Origin: Calamus simplicifolius | Taxonomy: Eukaryota; Streptophyta; Magnoliopsida; Arecales; Arecaceae | NCBI GenBank assembly: GCA_900491605.1 | Contig: UESW01001865.1 | Span: forward strand, 313,095-377,094 | Length of the DNA stretch: 64,000 nt | Reading direction: 5' to 3' | Part shown: positions 19,792-32,744 of the stretch, one piece after another | Layout of the letters: each line of letters starts with the position of its first letter | How positions within the stretch are numbered: the stretch's first letter is position 1 | Position numbers and translations under genes: made by a program | The notes under the pieces: model-generated | The model's input: the letters and a program-made list of their open reading frames with translations, nothing else | The model's database searches: none | Told to the model about the DNA's origin: nothing

Positions 19792-21449
19792 ATGGCAGCT
19801 CAAGCTGGATCTTCATTTGCTGAAGGTCATTCTACTAATAGACCTTCTTTGTTTAATGGTTCAAATTATTCTTATTGGAAAGCTAGAATGAAAATTTTTA
19901 TTTAAGCTTTAGATTATGAACTTTGGAGTGTAATCACTAACGGACCAAGCACACCCACACACTTGGTAGATGGTTCAATAGTTCTTAAACCCGAAAGGGA
20001 TTGGAATGAGAACGATAGTAACATGGCTCAGCTTAATGCAAAAGCAATGAATGTTTTATATTGTGCTTTAGATGCTAATGAGTTCAATAGAATCTCTACA
20101 TGTATTTCTGCAAAAGAAATTTGGGATAGATTAGAAGTTACCCATGAGGGTACTAACCAAGTTAAGGAATCTAAAATCAATATTCTAGTGCACAAGTATG
20201 AATTGTTTAGCATGGAACAAAATGAAACCATCACATGCATGTACACTAGATTTACTGATATTGTAAATGGTCTGAAAAGTCTTGGCAAGACCTACACTAA
20301 CTCTGAATTGGTTCATAAAATTCTTAGGTCTCTTCCAAGGACATGGGAAGCAAAGGTAACTGCTATCCAAGAAGCCAAGGACCTCAACATCTTACCTTTG
20401 GAGGAGCTACTTGGATCATTGATGACCCATGAGTTGACCATGAAGCAACATCAAGAGGAGGAAGTCAAAAAGAAGAAAATAATTGCCCTTAAAGCTGCAG
20501 AAAAGGAGATAAGCAGCAGTGAGAAAAGAGGAAGATGATGAGACAGCTCTCCTTGCTAGAAAATTTAAGAAATTTATGCAAAGAATGAGACCCTTCCATA
20601 AGAAAGATATGGAACAAAAATGGAAGGAGAAAAAGAAAAAGAAAGGACAAGGATAAAGAAAAAGAGAAAGACTCCCTTATATGTTATGAATGCAAGAAAC
20701 CGGGGCACTTTAGATATGATTGTTCTCAACTGAAAAAGGGACACAAGAAGAAGAAAAGGGCATATGTTGCAACATGGAGTGAAAGTGATGAATCCTTATC
20801 CGAAGAGGAACAAAAAGAAGTTGCAAACATTTGTTTTATGGAAAACGACGACAATGAGGTAAGTTCTGAAATACCTTGTGATGATTTTACTTTTGAAGAA
20901 TTATATGATGCATTTAATGAGTTAGTTAGTGATTTTAAAGTTTTAAAAAAGAAGAACAAATCTTTAAAAAATGATAATTTAAATCTTGCCAAAGAGAAGG
21001 ATAAACTAACTCATGAAATTAAAAAACTAAAATCTGAAAATGAAAATCTGCTAGAAGATAAAGAGTTAATTTCTAATGAAAATGTTAATTTAAAGAAAGA
21101 AGTTGATAAATATAAAAACATAGTTGATAAATTTACATATAGCTCAGAAAAACTTAATTTTTTATTGAGTAATCAAAGAGCTGTATTTGATAAGGCTGGA
21201 CTAGGTTATAGACCTAATAAGAAACAAAAGTATGTTAAAAACTTTTTTAGAAAAGAACAGGATAAGAATGATTTTTCATGTTATTGCTGTAACAAGAAAG
21301 GACATAAAGCATATGAATGCAATCTTAGAAAACTTAATAAGAATTTAAATATTAAAGGAAAGAAAATATGGGTTCCAAAAGGAACAATCTTTATTGCTAC
21401 TAACCATGAAGGACCCAAGAAAGCTTGGGTACCTAAACAGAAAGTTTGA
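19792..21449 (+). pseudogene. SIRE-like gag with two zinc knuckles and a coiled coil
   Basis: The ATG at 19792 starts MAAQAGSSFAEGHSTNRPSL, followed by FNGSNYSYWKARM, the copia gag N-terminal motif. A TAA near 19903 interrupts it, and the frame continues with EIWDRLEVTHEGTNQVKESK and LVHKILRSLPRTWEAKVTAI. A frameshift near 20520 precedes the first zinc knuckle, CYECKKPGHFRYDC (about 20680). A Lys/Asn/Glu-rich coiled coil (20930-21150) comes next, then a second knuckle CYCCNKKGHKAYEC (about 21285). The extended gag with two knuckles is a SIRE-group trait. As it stands the capsid protein would be truncated. Confidence 0.85.
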
Positions 21450-22700
21450 TTACTTTGCAGGAGTGTCTTGCGGCCAAAAGATCAAAACGAAAGTGGCATC
21501 TTGATAGCGGCTGCTCAAGGCACATGATGGGTGATAAGGAGCAATTCATCACCCTTGAAGATAAAAGAGGAGGAGTTGTCACATTTGGAGATAATGGTAA
21601 AGGCCAAATTATGGGATTTGGTAAAATTTAGATAACTCCCTTTACTTTTATAGAAAATGTTTTATATGTAGATGGCTTAAAGCATAATTTAATTAGTATT
21701 AGCCAATGTGTGATAAAGGTTTCAAAGTCTCATTTGAAGCTTCTATCTGTACTGTTTCTAATCCCATTGACAATAGCATTGTATTTGTTGGTAATAGAAA
21801 TAGCAATGTATACTTAATTGATTTAGACAATTTGTCTACTAATAATTATTGCTTAGTAGCTAACAATGCTAATGCTAATGAGATTGGATGGTTATGGCAT
21901 CGTAGATTAGGCCATGCAAGCACACACCTAATTTCAAAATTAATTAAAATGGATTTAGTTAAGGATCTTCCAAAGCTAGATTTTGAAAATAACAGAATTT
22001 GTGATGCTTGTCATTTAGGCAAACAAACTAGAAATTCTTTCAAATCAAAAAATGTAGTTTCCACTTCTAGGCCATTAGAGCTACTTCATATGGACCTTTT
22101 TGGACCTACTAGAACCACTAGTTTAGGAGGAAAGAAATATGGTCTTGTGATAGTAGATGATTATTCTAGATACACTTGGGTATTGTTTCTGGCTCATAAG
22201 GATAAGACTTTCTCAATATTTCTGAAATTTTTTAAGAAAGTCACTAATGAGAAAAACAACACCATAGTGTCTCTTAGAAGTGATCATGGAACAGAATTTA
22301 AAAATCACTTATTTGAAAATTTTTGCACAGAACATGGCATTCATCATAATTTTTCTGCACCTAGGACACAATAACAAAATGGGGTTGTAGAAAGAAAAAA
22401 TAGGACACTAGAAGATATGGCCCGTGCCATGCTATGCGAAAGCAACCTACCAAAGTACTTCTAGGCAGAAGCTATAAACACGGCATGTTACATTCTTAAT
22501 AGAGCCCTAATTAGGCCAATCCTTAAGAAAACACCTTATGAATTATGGAATAATAGAAAACCAAAGATAGGTTATTTTCATGTATTTGGCTGTAAATGTT
22601 TTATTCATAATAATGGAAAAGATAATCTTGGTAAATTTGATGCAAAATCTGATGAAGGCATTTTCTTAGGATATTCAATAACTAGTAAAGCCTATAGAGC
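21446..22700 (+). pseudogene. SIRE-like protease and integrase
   Basis: The protease motif is WHLDSGCSRHM (catalytic DSG) with VTFGDNGKG downstream. A stop at about 21630 and a frameshift near 21705 follow. The integrase has the linker WLWHRRLGHAS, the zinc-binding CDACHLGKQ, LLHMDLFGPT (first Asp region), VIVDDYSRYTWV, LRSDHGTEF (second Asp) and GVVERKNRTLE (Glu, after a TAA at about 22372). Another stop (TAG for Trp) lies near 22463. All catalytic positions can be seen, but not in one open frame. Confidence 0.85.
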
Positions 22701-24576
22701 ATTTAACAAGAAAAACTTAATTGTGGAAGAATCTATTCATGTAGCTTTTGATAAGTCTTTAGCATCAAGTTCACAAAAATTTGATGATGAGGAAGATACA
22801 AATATACTAAAAAGAGACATTAAAAAATTAAATATAGATGTATCTTTAGATCATGAACAAGAAGCTAAAGATAATGATTCACCTAGGAATGATGATATTG
22901 ATACTAATCATAATGAAGTAGATCTTTCTAGAGATTGGAGATATGCCTATGGTCATCCAAAGGAATTGATTATTGGTGATCCATCTCAAGGAGTAAGAAC
23001 TAGGTCATCTATGAGGAATATCAATAATCATCTTGCATTTGTATCTCAAATTGAACCTAAAACTGTTTAAGAAGCTGAAAAAGATAGTAATTGGATGCTA
23101 GCTATGCAAGAAGAATTAAATCAATTCACTATGAATAATGTATGGTCCTTAGTTGATAGACCTAAAGGTCATTCATTTATAGGATCTAAATGGGTATTTA
23201 GAAATAAATTGGATGAAAATGGAATAGTAATTAGAAATAAAGCTAGATTAGTTGCAAAAGGATATAATTAAGAAGAAGGAATTGATTTTAATAAAACTTT
23301 TGCACCCGTAGCTAGATTAGAAGCAATTAGATTACTACTTGCATTTGCATGTCATATGAACATAAATTTATTTCAAATAGATGTTAAAAGTGCATTTCTA
23401 AATGGTTTTATAAATAAGGAAGTATTTGTAGAAAACCACCTGGTTTTGAAGATCATGAATTTTTAAATCATGTTTTTAAATTGCACAAAGCACTATATGG
23501 TTTAAAACAAGCACCTAGAGCTTGGTATGATAGGTTAAGCAAATTTCTGATTAAAAATGATTTTACTAGAGGAAATGTAGACAAAACCTTATTTTTGAAA
23601 AGAAAAGACAAAGACTTATTAGTAGTACAAATATATGTAGATGATATTGTATTCGGTGCTACTAACAATCTTTTGTGTCAATAATTTGCTAAGTTAATGC
23701 AAGGTGATTCGAAATGAGCATGATGGGAGAACTCAATTTCTTCCTAGGACTACAAATCAAACAAAGCAAAGAGGGGATTTTCATCAACCAAACAAAGTAC
23801 ACAAAGGAACTTCTCAAGAAGTTTGGAATGGAATCAATCAAACCCCTTGGAACACCTATGAGTCCTTCATGCAAATTAGACAAAGATGAAGATGGTAAGA
23901 AGGTAGATCAAAAATACTATAGAGGTATGATCGAATCTCTACTTTACTTAACATCAAGTAGACCAGATATCATGTTTGTTGTTTATCTATGTGCTAGATT
24001 TCAATCAGAACCTAAAGAATCTCACTTAATTACTGTGAAAATAATTTTAAGATATAAAGTAGAACTAAAAATGTAGGATTATGGTATTCTAGAGACTCAA
24101 CACTAAACTTAATTGCATATTCTGACTCTGACTATGCTGGATGTAAACTAGATAGGAAAAGTACAAGTGGTACATGTCAATTCTTAGGAAGTAACTTAAT
24201 CTCTTGGTTTAGCAAGAAGCAAAATTTGGTTGTATTATCTACTGTTGAAGCAGAATATGTTGCAGCTGGAAGTTGCTGTGCTCAAATCCTTTGGATTAAG
24301 CGACAACTTGAAGATTATGGCATAACACTTGATAAAACTCCTATTAGATGTGATAATACAAGTGCAATAAATTTAACTAAGAATCTAATCCAACATTCAA
24401 GAACTAAACACATTAAAATTAGATATCATTTTATAAGAGAACATGTAGCTAACAATAAAATTTGCCTTGATTATGTTAATACTGAAGAACAATTAGCTAA
24501 CATATTTACAAGACCCTTGAGTGAAGAGAGATTTTGTTATCTTAGAGGTGAATTAGGAATTTGTGATCCTTTGTAA
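22701..24576 (+). pseudogene. SIRE-like reverse transcriptase and RNase H
   Basis: RT shows NWMLAMQEELNQF, WVFRNKLDENG, LVAKGY, APVARLEAIRLLLAFAC, QIDVKSAFLNG, LHKALYGLKQAPRAWYDRL and the catalytic IYVDDIVFG (about 23633). RNase H ends with AYSDSDYAGC, TVEAEYVAAGSCCAQ, RCDNTSAINLTKN, RTKHIKIRYHFIREH and FTRPL. Stops or frameshifts occur near 23070, 23268, 23430, 23683 and 24075. Several fit CAA to TAA. The last stop is TAA at 24574-24576. Confidence 0.9.
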
Positions 24577-25079
24577 TGATTTTGAAACCCTTAAGGAATG
24601 ACTATCTAGACTTCTATCAATTTCTTAAGATTCTTTTCATAATTTTAAGAACAATTTATCTAGTCATTGAGCAATTTGATTCTCCATATTTCAAAGATTT
24701 TTTAAAAAATTATTGATTTTATTTTGACAAGTTTCGGCTGTTTGAAACTCATTATTTTTCTCTGAAACTATCAGTGGAGTCGACACCTCAATTTGAGGAG
24801 TCGACACCTCTTCTGTGTTGCTCTCGGTCCTTGGCCTTAGAGCCGACACCCGCTTAAGTGGAGCCGACTCCAGTTTGGGCGCTAACTGTGTTAGCGACTT
24901 GGAGTTGACACCCAACTTTGCAGGATTCGATACTTGGTGGTCCCAAATTGACTTTATTAGGGCAGAGTCGATACCTTCGCGATTTCTATCTTCTCCAAAC
25001 CCTTTCCAATATTTTCTAAACCCTCTCAAACCTCCCGAAGCCAAATACTCCCCAAATCAATCATTCCCTAAGATTTCTA
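24577..25079 (+). other. Post-pol spacer with further GTCGAC/GCCGAC motifs
   Basis: No gene is evident. Between about 24775 and 24975 the LTR-type motifs recur: two GGAGTCGACACC-like and two GAGCCGAC-like copies, plus diverged ones. Their arrangement differs from the LTR, so this is not simply a second LTR. Confidence 0.6.
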
Positions 25080-25350
25080 TGGCACATAAGCGTAGGGGAT
25101 CGATCTTTGATGCTCCCGTTGCTACAAGAAAGCGTACGGCGAGGCGTCCCATCCGTGAGCCCACTCCTAGTGATGATTCTTCATCAACTCCTTCAATAAT
25201 CCTGGCCTCTCATCTCCACAGGTAGATACCCTAGCTGGACGAGTTATTACCATGGGTAGAAAGTTGACATTGGTAGACAGATTAAAGAACTCGGTTGGAT
25301 AAAGTTTGCTCTTTGGATGTCGTCTTGTTGGTCCCGACGGCTGAGGATAG
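25080..25350 (+). pseudogene. Start of an extra 3' ORF of the SIRE-like element (truncated)
   Basis: An ATG at 25080 opens MAHKRRGSIFDAPVATRKRT followed by ARRPIREPTPSDDSSSTPS, a basic then Ser/Pro-rich start common in ORFs lying 3' of pol in SIRE-like elements. A stop lies at 25223; GRVITMGRKLTLVDRLKN continues in a second frame before further stops. Similarity to the transposon ends near 25350, next to a single undetermined base (25359). Such ORFs are sometimes called env-like, but I see no signal peptide or membrane segment here, so I make no functional claim. Confidence 0.45.
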
Positions 25351-28300
25351 AGTGACATNGTCAATTTAGGAGAAGCAACAGAAAAAATAACTACCATAGT
25401 TACATTATGAACTATCACATATATCACTTCTATTCTTCACTTTTACACCTCTGCAAAAAATTCATAAATATTTTTACATATTCTCAGGTTGATGCCCATG
25501 TGTGAATGGATCTATTAATGAACTGTAACACGTGATGGTCTTCGAGGACAGGATCGCTACCTGTCCCTGAGGACTCCTTCAAGAAATATTAGCTGCCACT
25601 GCACGTGGGAGAGTTCACGATGGTCAGCTTTTAATATCCGAGATACTGGGATCAACCAAGATATCGGCTTATTTAACTGACTTTGAAGTTTGAAGAGTGA
25701 CAAGTTTTAGACTTGGTAAGATATGCAGATATATTGGCCAACATACACAAACCCAAACTTCAGAAATATCAGCCAATAGAGTAAAAGAGGTATTAACAGT
25801 TAACAAACTTCATCTATTAAGATAATCACTTTCTCAATCTTTAGGAACTAACAAATGTGGAGGGTACAAAATTGGATCTCAATCTCAACCAAAATGAAAG
25901 GAAAGTGCGATGGAGTGAAGGTACGGCGGTGGTGCAAAATACCAAGCGGTGGCAGAGCCAACAGTGATAAAAGAGCAAGAGCAAGGGCATAGGGAACCAA
26001 GTCTTCTGCACTAGGGCTCTAGCCATCAAGAATGGCACTGGAGATTGAAAGTGGTCTCATCTAGCAGACATGGAGAACCTTGCCTCTTGCATCACTTCTC
26101 TGGCCATTAAGAATCAAGATGAAAATCATGGGGACAACAGCCTCTTCTATTGTTCTAAAAAGGGGAGGCAGAAGATAGAGTGGTAGAGGACATGCTCTTC
26201 TTTGCGGATGCTTTGGTCACCTAGAACAGCACTAAATATCTCAGGAACTTCCCTCAAAGTAGCCAGGAGGGAAGAGCTAGAGAGGTTCAAGAAAAAGATG
26301 AGTGCCATATTATGGAGAATACTTTTATTTCATTGATAAGTCGATTAGATAATCTCGACCAATATACTAATAGCTTTAATCACTAGTACTCAATATATTA
26401 ATCTAAACCAGCCAAGATAATGGAGACGATATTTCTAATAGCTTTAATCACTAGTACTCAATATATTGATCTAAACCAGCCAAGATAATGGAGGCGATAT
26501 TTCTAATATCCTATATCATTGAGCAATCTTTATTGATATAGATCAAGATCTTAAACAAGATGAAAATCATAATGGTGGTTTGCTAAAAAGTATACAGTTC
26601 AATATGTGATTAAACAAATGAAATTTACAACTTGGTTTAGTAAGAAAAGGTGGGGCAGAAAGAAAAGGTCAGATGAATTTAATTTTCAAAAAAAAGGGAC
26701 TTCATGTTAGATATCAGATAAATTTCATATCTCAAACAATCTTTGAGCCAAAATACATTCTTATGACCAAACCATGGCTTTAAAGAAAGGAGAGCAGGTG
26801 GTTGATGTGGTTCTCGAGCAAAGAATCAGATGTGGTTCTTGAGGCAACATCTGATGGTTCTTAAAAGCCACATTAAGCAAAATGATTGCTGCCCAGGGTT
26901 GTCCAACATCAAGAGTGGGATAGTAATGAAATTCGAATAGCAAAAAATTAAAAGTCCCATCCATGGTAAAAATGAAAAGTTTATGCCAATCCTTTTAATA
27001 ACAAAAGATTCCAGAAAAGGCAACTTGGGCCCAGAGAAAAAACGGCCATAAACAAACATGCAATAACACAAGATATTGAGTCAGATATAACACCTTTCTT
27101 TTTTTAGCAGAGTTCTCAACTTTATACCCTAGATCATTTCTTTAAGAGCAGTAGGTCAATCCCCATACTCCATCCACGTCAAGCCAAAAGAAACAACTCA
27201 TCAAAGTAAAATTATATTTTTGGAAATCTCATACGGTTGATCATCTTTAATGCATAGCAATTCAACTCATGTTCATCCTTGTTTCCTGAATACTCTTTCC
27301 TGCCCCTAAAGAGTTAAATTACACATTCTAAGTAACATGGGCTCCATCATTTAGTAGGAAAAGGCGGAAAGAGTGATTGGACACTTAGACAGCATAAATA
27401 AGGAGATTGCAAAGGAGAATGGAGAGGAATTTTCTTTCCTGCATTCTAAATAAATTATATTAATCTGATTATTTTTCTACTTCCTACAATGTCCTTCTGA
27501 AACATCCTTACTCAAACTTTCTGGATTATTTGAATCATTCTCTTCCTGTGTTACTTTTTGGAAAGATGTTACTATTGCTGAGTGCCAATCTGATTAAAAT
27601 TTTACTATTTAATGCAAAGTTCAATAAAAAATCACTCTTTGCTAAGTTGCACCGTGTTGTTTGTAGTTCATGTTTATTTGAGCCTCTGTTATTTATGTTT
27701 ATATATCTGTTTAACCGTTGTTGTAATCAAGTCTTTAAGAATATTAAAAGAATGTTCAAGGCTTCCTCTGCAACTTACTTTTGGACTCATTGTTACCCAT
27801 CATAATGGTCATGTTGTGACATACCCCACCATAACCAAAATACTCGTGAGCATTTAGTCTTTAGCCATGGGTAGTTATCTGGCACTTGGATTTGGATCTG
27901 GAGTTTATCTCCTCCACCAACATCAAAAGTGATATGCAAGGAAACTAGATCCACCAACAGAATGTTTTAAGTATATGGTAGCTGAATATAAGCTTAAATA
28001 GATAAAATTATTATGAAGTTGGCCAAAAGCACAACATAAAACATGAATGAAACTTAATATCATGTACACATTATGTGTACGAATTATCTAACAAAAAAAA
28101 GTTAGTCACTGCCATGTTTACTCGAAATATAGTGATTAGCATCGACAATGATGATAGTGAAAATATAATTTCAGCAATAGCACCATATAAGTGATAGTGA
28201 TATAGGCAACAAAAACAATTACAAAATAATCCTACCCTAATCCTAACACTATGTAAAAGTTGTAATATTTCCCAATCTTTACAGATCTGTTCCAGAAGAA

Positions 28301-30484
28301 TGCCTATGCTTAAAATACCCCGGATCTTAAAAGTGAAGATTAAAAAAAATGGAAAAAAAAAGGAACAAAACAAAACTTTACATCTTCATTCCAAGACTGC
28401 CCAAGGACAGCCAGACCTACGGAGGTTATTGAGCTCGAGCCTTATGCACCCATTCAATTTCTTAGGCTTGATATGGAGGAAAAAATATTTTGAAGCAGAA
28501 TCCTCTAGAATTTAATTTCGTTGAAGAATTTCTCTTTTACCTACCTAACTTCTTTCAGAATCAGAATCATTTCCAATGCAAAGACAGGTATCAAGTTGTC
28601 ATAGATCTTTTACCCTCTTTTGGGCCCACTACCACCAGCAACTAACTTCCATTCTGCTCAAGTTAATTCTGTTGCATCTCCTGACCCCTTCACCCCATTC
28701 TACAGCTCTATCCTACAACTTATTTTTCTCATAACAGACCCTTGAGTATATCACTTATGATGATTACCTTTAGCTCCAACCCAATCCACATGAAGTTGGG
28801 CCACAACTTTCTGATCAGCTAAAGCTCAAACAAATATCCTCAAACATTCTCCAAACTCATAGATATGATGACCTAGAACAAACATTTATCTCTATTCTCT
28901 ACGAGATCAGTAGAACAAAACTTCTACTTGCGATAATGAATCCACTTCAAAAACTCTCAGGAAACTCAAGCTGGCACCCACTTCCTGAGTGCATCCTTTC
29001 TTCCAGTGTTTTCAAAATACCTGCTTCCCACACCTACACCCACTCCTAATTTCAGCAACTAGGTATAAGAGTAGCCACTAAGTATGTTAAGTATGTTAAG
29101 ACTAGGTGTGATTATAAAGGGATTGCTGAAATGTTTTTGTTTAGATTAGAGGGTTCACAGTGTTATTTGTTAATTATCTAGATTGGTTTAATCACATAGT
29201 ACCTACTCAAAATGGGTCCAACTCAACTACACTCAGACACAAATTATTTTAGATTCGAAACCCGCATTTGATTGATGAACCCATAATTCATGCCTGATCA
29301 AATATAAGTCTTTTTGGCTTGCAGTTAGGTTCAAGTCCGACCTACCAAGTCAAAGTTCCAACTTAAATGCAACGTTTTGAGCAAATTTAAATATGCTATG
29401 GATTTCTATGTCTGTAAAGGTCATTGAATTCATGAATATTAGCCTTTCAATGTAAAACTGGATTTGATTTTTTTTCTCAAAAAAATGGAAATAAAAAGAG
29501 CGAAATATTAATGCTATTTAATGATGAAAATATTATACAAGATTTTGTAACAACATTTTTAAATAGGATGAGCCATACTAATGGTGAAAAGAACTGAATT
29601 ATAATTTTTTTTTCCCTTCCCCATGTGTTTTTTAATGTAAATTTTGCTAGTAAGATCTAAAAATGATACAAATTTTCCAAAGACTATTGGAGTGCTTAAA
29701 ATTATGCTGGAAGTGTCATAATAGCAAAGGATTAATATAACTCAATTTCATCAATGTGGGCCATGGTTGTGCCACTCAAGGTGAGTGCATAAGGCAACAG
29801 ACAATAGTAGACAAATGCTTGCAAAAACGCCAGTGACAGTGATTAGACTAAAGTTAGTAAGTGCCTATCAGTTTTCGGTATGCTGGAACAATGTTAAAGC
29901 AATTAGAATATGGCTGTGTGGGAGAGTACATGAAGTACATGAAGCAACAGAGGATAGAAGGCAAAAAGACAAGGAATTAAATAAATCAGATATGCCTTAA
30001 ATAGGTTAAACCATAACAATTACATTATTAATATTTCTCCACTAGGGAGAGGATCAAGGTTCAAACCATGGTAAAGGCATTCCCAGAGTATTTCTCAAAA
30101 AAAAAAGTAATAATTATCGAACATGAAAATTATCTGAAAACCTTACAGACCTAGCACAACAGATTTGGAGCCAATAACAAGTTGTAACTAGCAGTAGTTC
30201 ATCCAATATTTCAAGCAGTGTGTGTGACCACATATGCAGATGTCATCTTATAACTACACCACATTCCCCATATGCAGATGTCATCTTACAACTACACCAC
30301 ATTCCCTATGTGTAGCTAGATATGCAACCTCATTAAGCATTATGTGACCATACATGTGGCAACTCTTATGCAAGCCTACGTGATCGCTAGAATTGCTGGC
30401 TCGATAAAGGTAATAGCAAATCAAAAGTTAAGCACCTCTAGCTACATGTTAATTGCACAAAGAAAAGGAAGAGAGAAAACAGAC
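25351..30484. other. Long non-coding stretch, probably intron or 3' flank of the CHERP-like gene
   Basis: This AT-rich DNA has only short chance frames. I looked on the minus strand for exons continuing the CHERP-like protein (second half of the CID, Pro-rich part, G-patch) and recognised none. A 68-bp tandem duplication lies at 26368-26503. Otherwise I see no transposon ends or RNA genes. Confidence 0.5.
26368..26503. repeat. 68-bp tandem duplication
   Basis: Two adjacent copies start TAATAGCTTTAATCACTAG at 26368 and 26436 and differ at only a couple of positions (ATTAATC against ATTGATC, GAGACG against GAGGCG). Confidence 0.85.
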
Positions 30485-31523
30485 CTGTCAAAAAGAATAT
30501 CATTGGCCAGGAAAATGATGTGCAGTTGTCTCTCTGAATCATCTAGAGCAAAAATTCTGTCTCGGAGGGCTTCAGCCAGAGCCGGTGCAAATGGTGATCT
30601 CTGCATAAACCACATCTTGGCTCCCTTAATTGACTCCTTGGTACCAGTAAGATTACCTAGCACATTGTTAAGCTCAGCTGCAACATCAGATGGAAGTGGT
30701 CCTGATAAGCCCTTGAAAGATCTTGATGAAGGCTCATAATCAGTTTGAGGTTGGCCAATGAATTGTTGGGAGTGTGGTGGCTGTTGATGCTGATCATAAT
30801 AGGGTGGATAAGGCTGGTGCAACTGAGGTGTTCCCATCATAGATCCTGGAGCACCACCAGTTCCCATGGGAGGAGCATTTAGGGGAGATGGATTTAACAT
30901 GGGATTGTGAGATGAAGGAATTATAGGCAAAGATGAGGAAGGGAACGAAGGATTGAAGGCTGAACCAGACGGCCGTGTAGATAACCAAAGTTTATATCTG
31001 TAGTAATTATGACCCTCACCACCAAATAGGAAACCGTAAGCAGGGTTATCATGCTGTTTCTCACGGATCATAGTTTCAAATTCAGGGCCATTCTTGGCAG
31101 CATATTCCACTAATTTATCAATTCGTTTGTGGAGCTCAGGATCAGAAGGAGGTGCAGCTGGGGGAGGGGCTGAATCAAACGGGTGCATGTAAGGGGAAGG
31201 GGATATGAGATGAGGCGGTGGATGAGATGCAAAGGCAGATGGTGGTTGCTGCTGTTGTTGAAGATGAAGAAGAGGATGGTGATGGTGAGGATATAACTGC
31301 TGCTGCTGAGGCACATGACGATGATATGGAGGGATTTGTTGAAGCGAGGGATGAGGGGCAGGAAAGGAGGGGCATGCACTTGGTGAGGGAATGGCTGAGG
31401 CTGTGAGTGGAAGCCAAACTGCTGCTGTTGTTGCATGCTGGCTTGTTGCTGCTGTTGCTGCTGCTGAGCAAAGGCTATTGCTGCTGCATATTCATGAGCT
31501 TGCCGGTCCATCAATACGTATGG
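30485..31523 (-). CDS. CHERP-like SURP/CID protein, first coding exon
   Basis: CHERP-like proteins are nuclear splicing-associated factors (U2 snRNP-linked in animals) with a SURP domain, a CID that can contact RNA polymerase II CTD, and a G-patch. The ATG at 31511 (MDRQAHEYAAAIAFA) follows an AG acceptor at 31524. A Gln-rich N-terminus leads to the SURP domain: ELHKRIDKLVEYAAKNGPEF, then NPAYGFLFGGEGHNYYRYKL. A Pro/Ser/Gln-rich linker and the first half of a CID follow: AAELNNVLGNLTGTKESIKG, LAEALRDRIFALDDSERQLH, IIFLANDILFD. The exon ends at 30485 with donor GT, splitting a codon AG|N. One base appears missing near 31365 (ends QVHAPPF, resumes PQQQQLYPHHHH); this may be a mutation or an assembly error. 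Later exons are not found. Confidence 0.8.
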
Positions 31524-32744
31524 CTAGCCAACAGTATAGGGTGTGTATGGAATTCAGAAGTTAATAACAGCCAAGCAATCTTACTGACTCTTTCTATAAA
31601 CTGCAGACCTGAAAACACCGATGTAAACATAGTAATTGTAAAAATAAAGTAAATTCACACCAGAACATAGGCAGAAGAACAGCATGAAGACAGCAAAGAA
31701 ACAATTACATACAACAACAGCTCATCTATACGATAACAGCATAAAAAAAATCACCTTTGTTTACCAACTATATTCATGGGACCATTTTTCCAACATATCA
31801 AAGAACAACACCCACACAAGTTTAATCTTGAACGTAAAACTAGAGATGCATATGGATAAGGGCATAATTGTAGATATACCTTCTACATGGGAAGGCCCCG
31901 TTAAAGATAGATAGGGAATTCTCATTCTAGAAAGACAGAAAATTGAAGGCAAAAGATAATTACCACAAACATGAGAAAGCAAAGGAAGGGTATTCCAACA
32001 GCCCTCAGAACAACGCAGAGGCAACCGGAAGAAACAAATAGCACTCTAAGTTGCTCAGAGGATTAATTAACTCCCTAAAACTTCTTTTTAAATTTTTCTT
32101 TTTTTCATTTATTTCCGTTCCAGCGACAGCAACCAACAATATCATGCACTCTTATTCATAACCCTTATCTAATCAGGATATTTTCGCCAGAAAAGGTCAA
32201 GAATTTATAAGCCCTAGTAAAAGGAATTTTTTTATTCAAGAATGAACCCCAACGAAGATGGGCCTTGCAAGTCAACACAACTTGCTTTTCAAAAATCAGT
32301 AAATTTGCTACTAAGAACTCGCTCTCTAGCAGAAATGCTATTTAAGTTTTTTAAAGAAAGCAAAAAACCTTTGTTTTCGGTTTTGGGACCGCTTGATCAA
32401 GCTAAAATAACAAAAGAAATCAAATTGTGCCAACAAAACTGATAGTAAATTTTAATATCATGAACTAAGAAGACTGATTAAAGTGGAGCGATCCAAAAAA
32501 AAAACAACAAGAAACCATTTTCGGGGATAAATCCCATTACGCAGGCGACTAAAAGAAGGCTCAGGGCAAAATCCCAAGCGACCAACCTAGGAATCGCACA
32601 GCGGCTCATTTCCAGCCGCTAGGGTTTAGATGGCAGCTGCTAGGGATTTGGCTTTAAATTACATAGGGATCAAGAACAAGGAGAGCAGCGCAGAAGGGGG
32701 AAGAGCGAAAGCACAGAGGACGAGAGGAGACGGCGAAGGATTAC
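31524..32744 (-). other. Intron in the 5' UTR of the CHERP-like gene
   Basis: Bounded by a donor GT (minus strand, plus 32743-32744) and a plausible acceptor AG (plus 31524-31525). AT-rich with no coding content. The inference rests on splice-site form and composition only. Confidence 0.5.

Larger units (their letters stand above)
18165..25350 (+). mobile_element. SIRE-like Ty1/copia retrotransposon (3' LTR missing)
   Basis: Order: 5' LTR, primer-binding site, long gag with two zinc knuckles, protease, integrase, RT/RNase H, then a spacer and the start of an extra 3' ORF. An enlarged gag with a coiled coil and a region after pol able to hold an extra (often called env-like) ORF are features of the SIRE/Maximus group. 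The element ends without a 3' LTR near 25350. It appears to have inserted at the end of the Tat-like element; the base run before it is GATCAA. Multiple stops make it inactive. Confidence 0.8.

Noticed and set aside
27530..28515. Several 70-100 codon frames on both strands
   Set aside because: AT-rich, no motifs, no splice or promoter context, and poor codon pattern; chance frames.
31110..31406. Overlapping Gln/Ser/His-rich and acidic frames near the CHERP-like exon
   Set aside because: They are shadow frames of CAG/CAT-rich coding sequence, apart from the frameshifted start already described.
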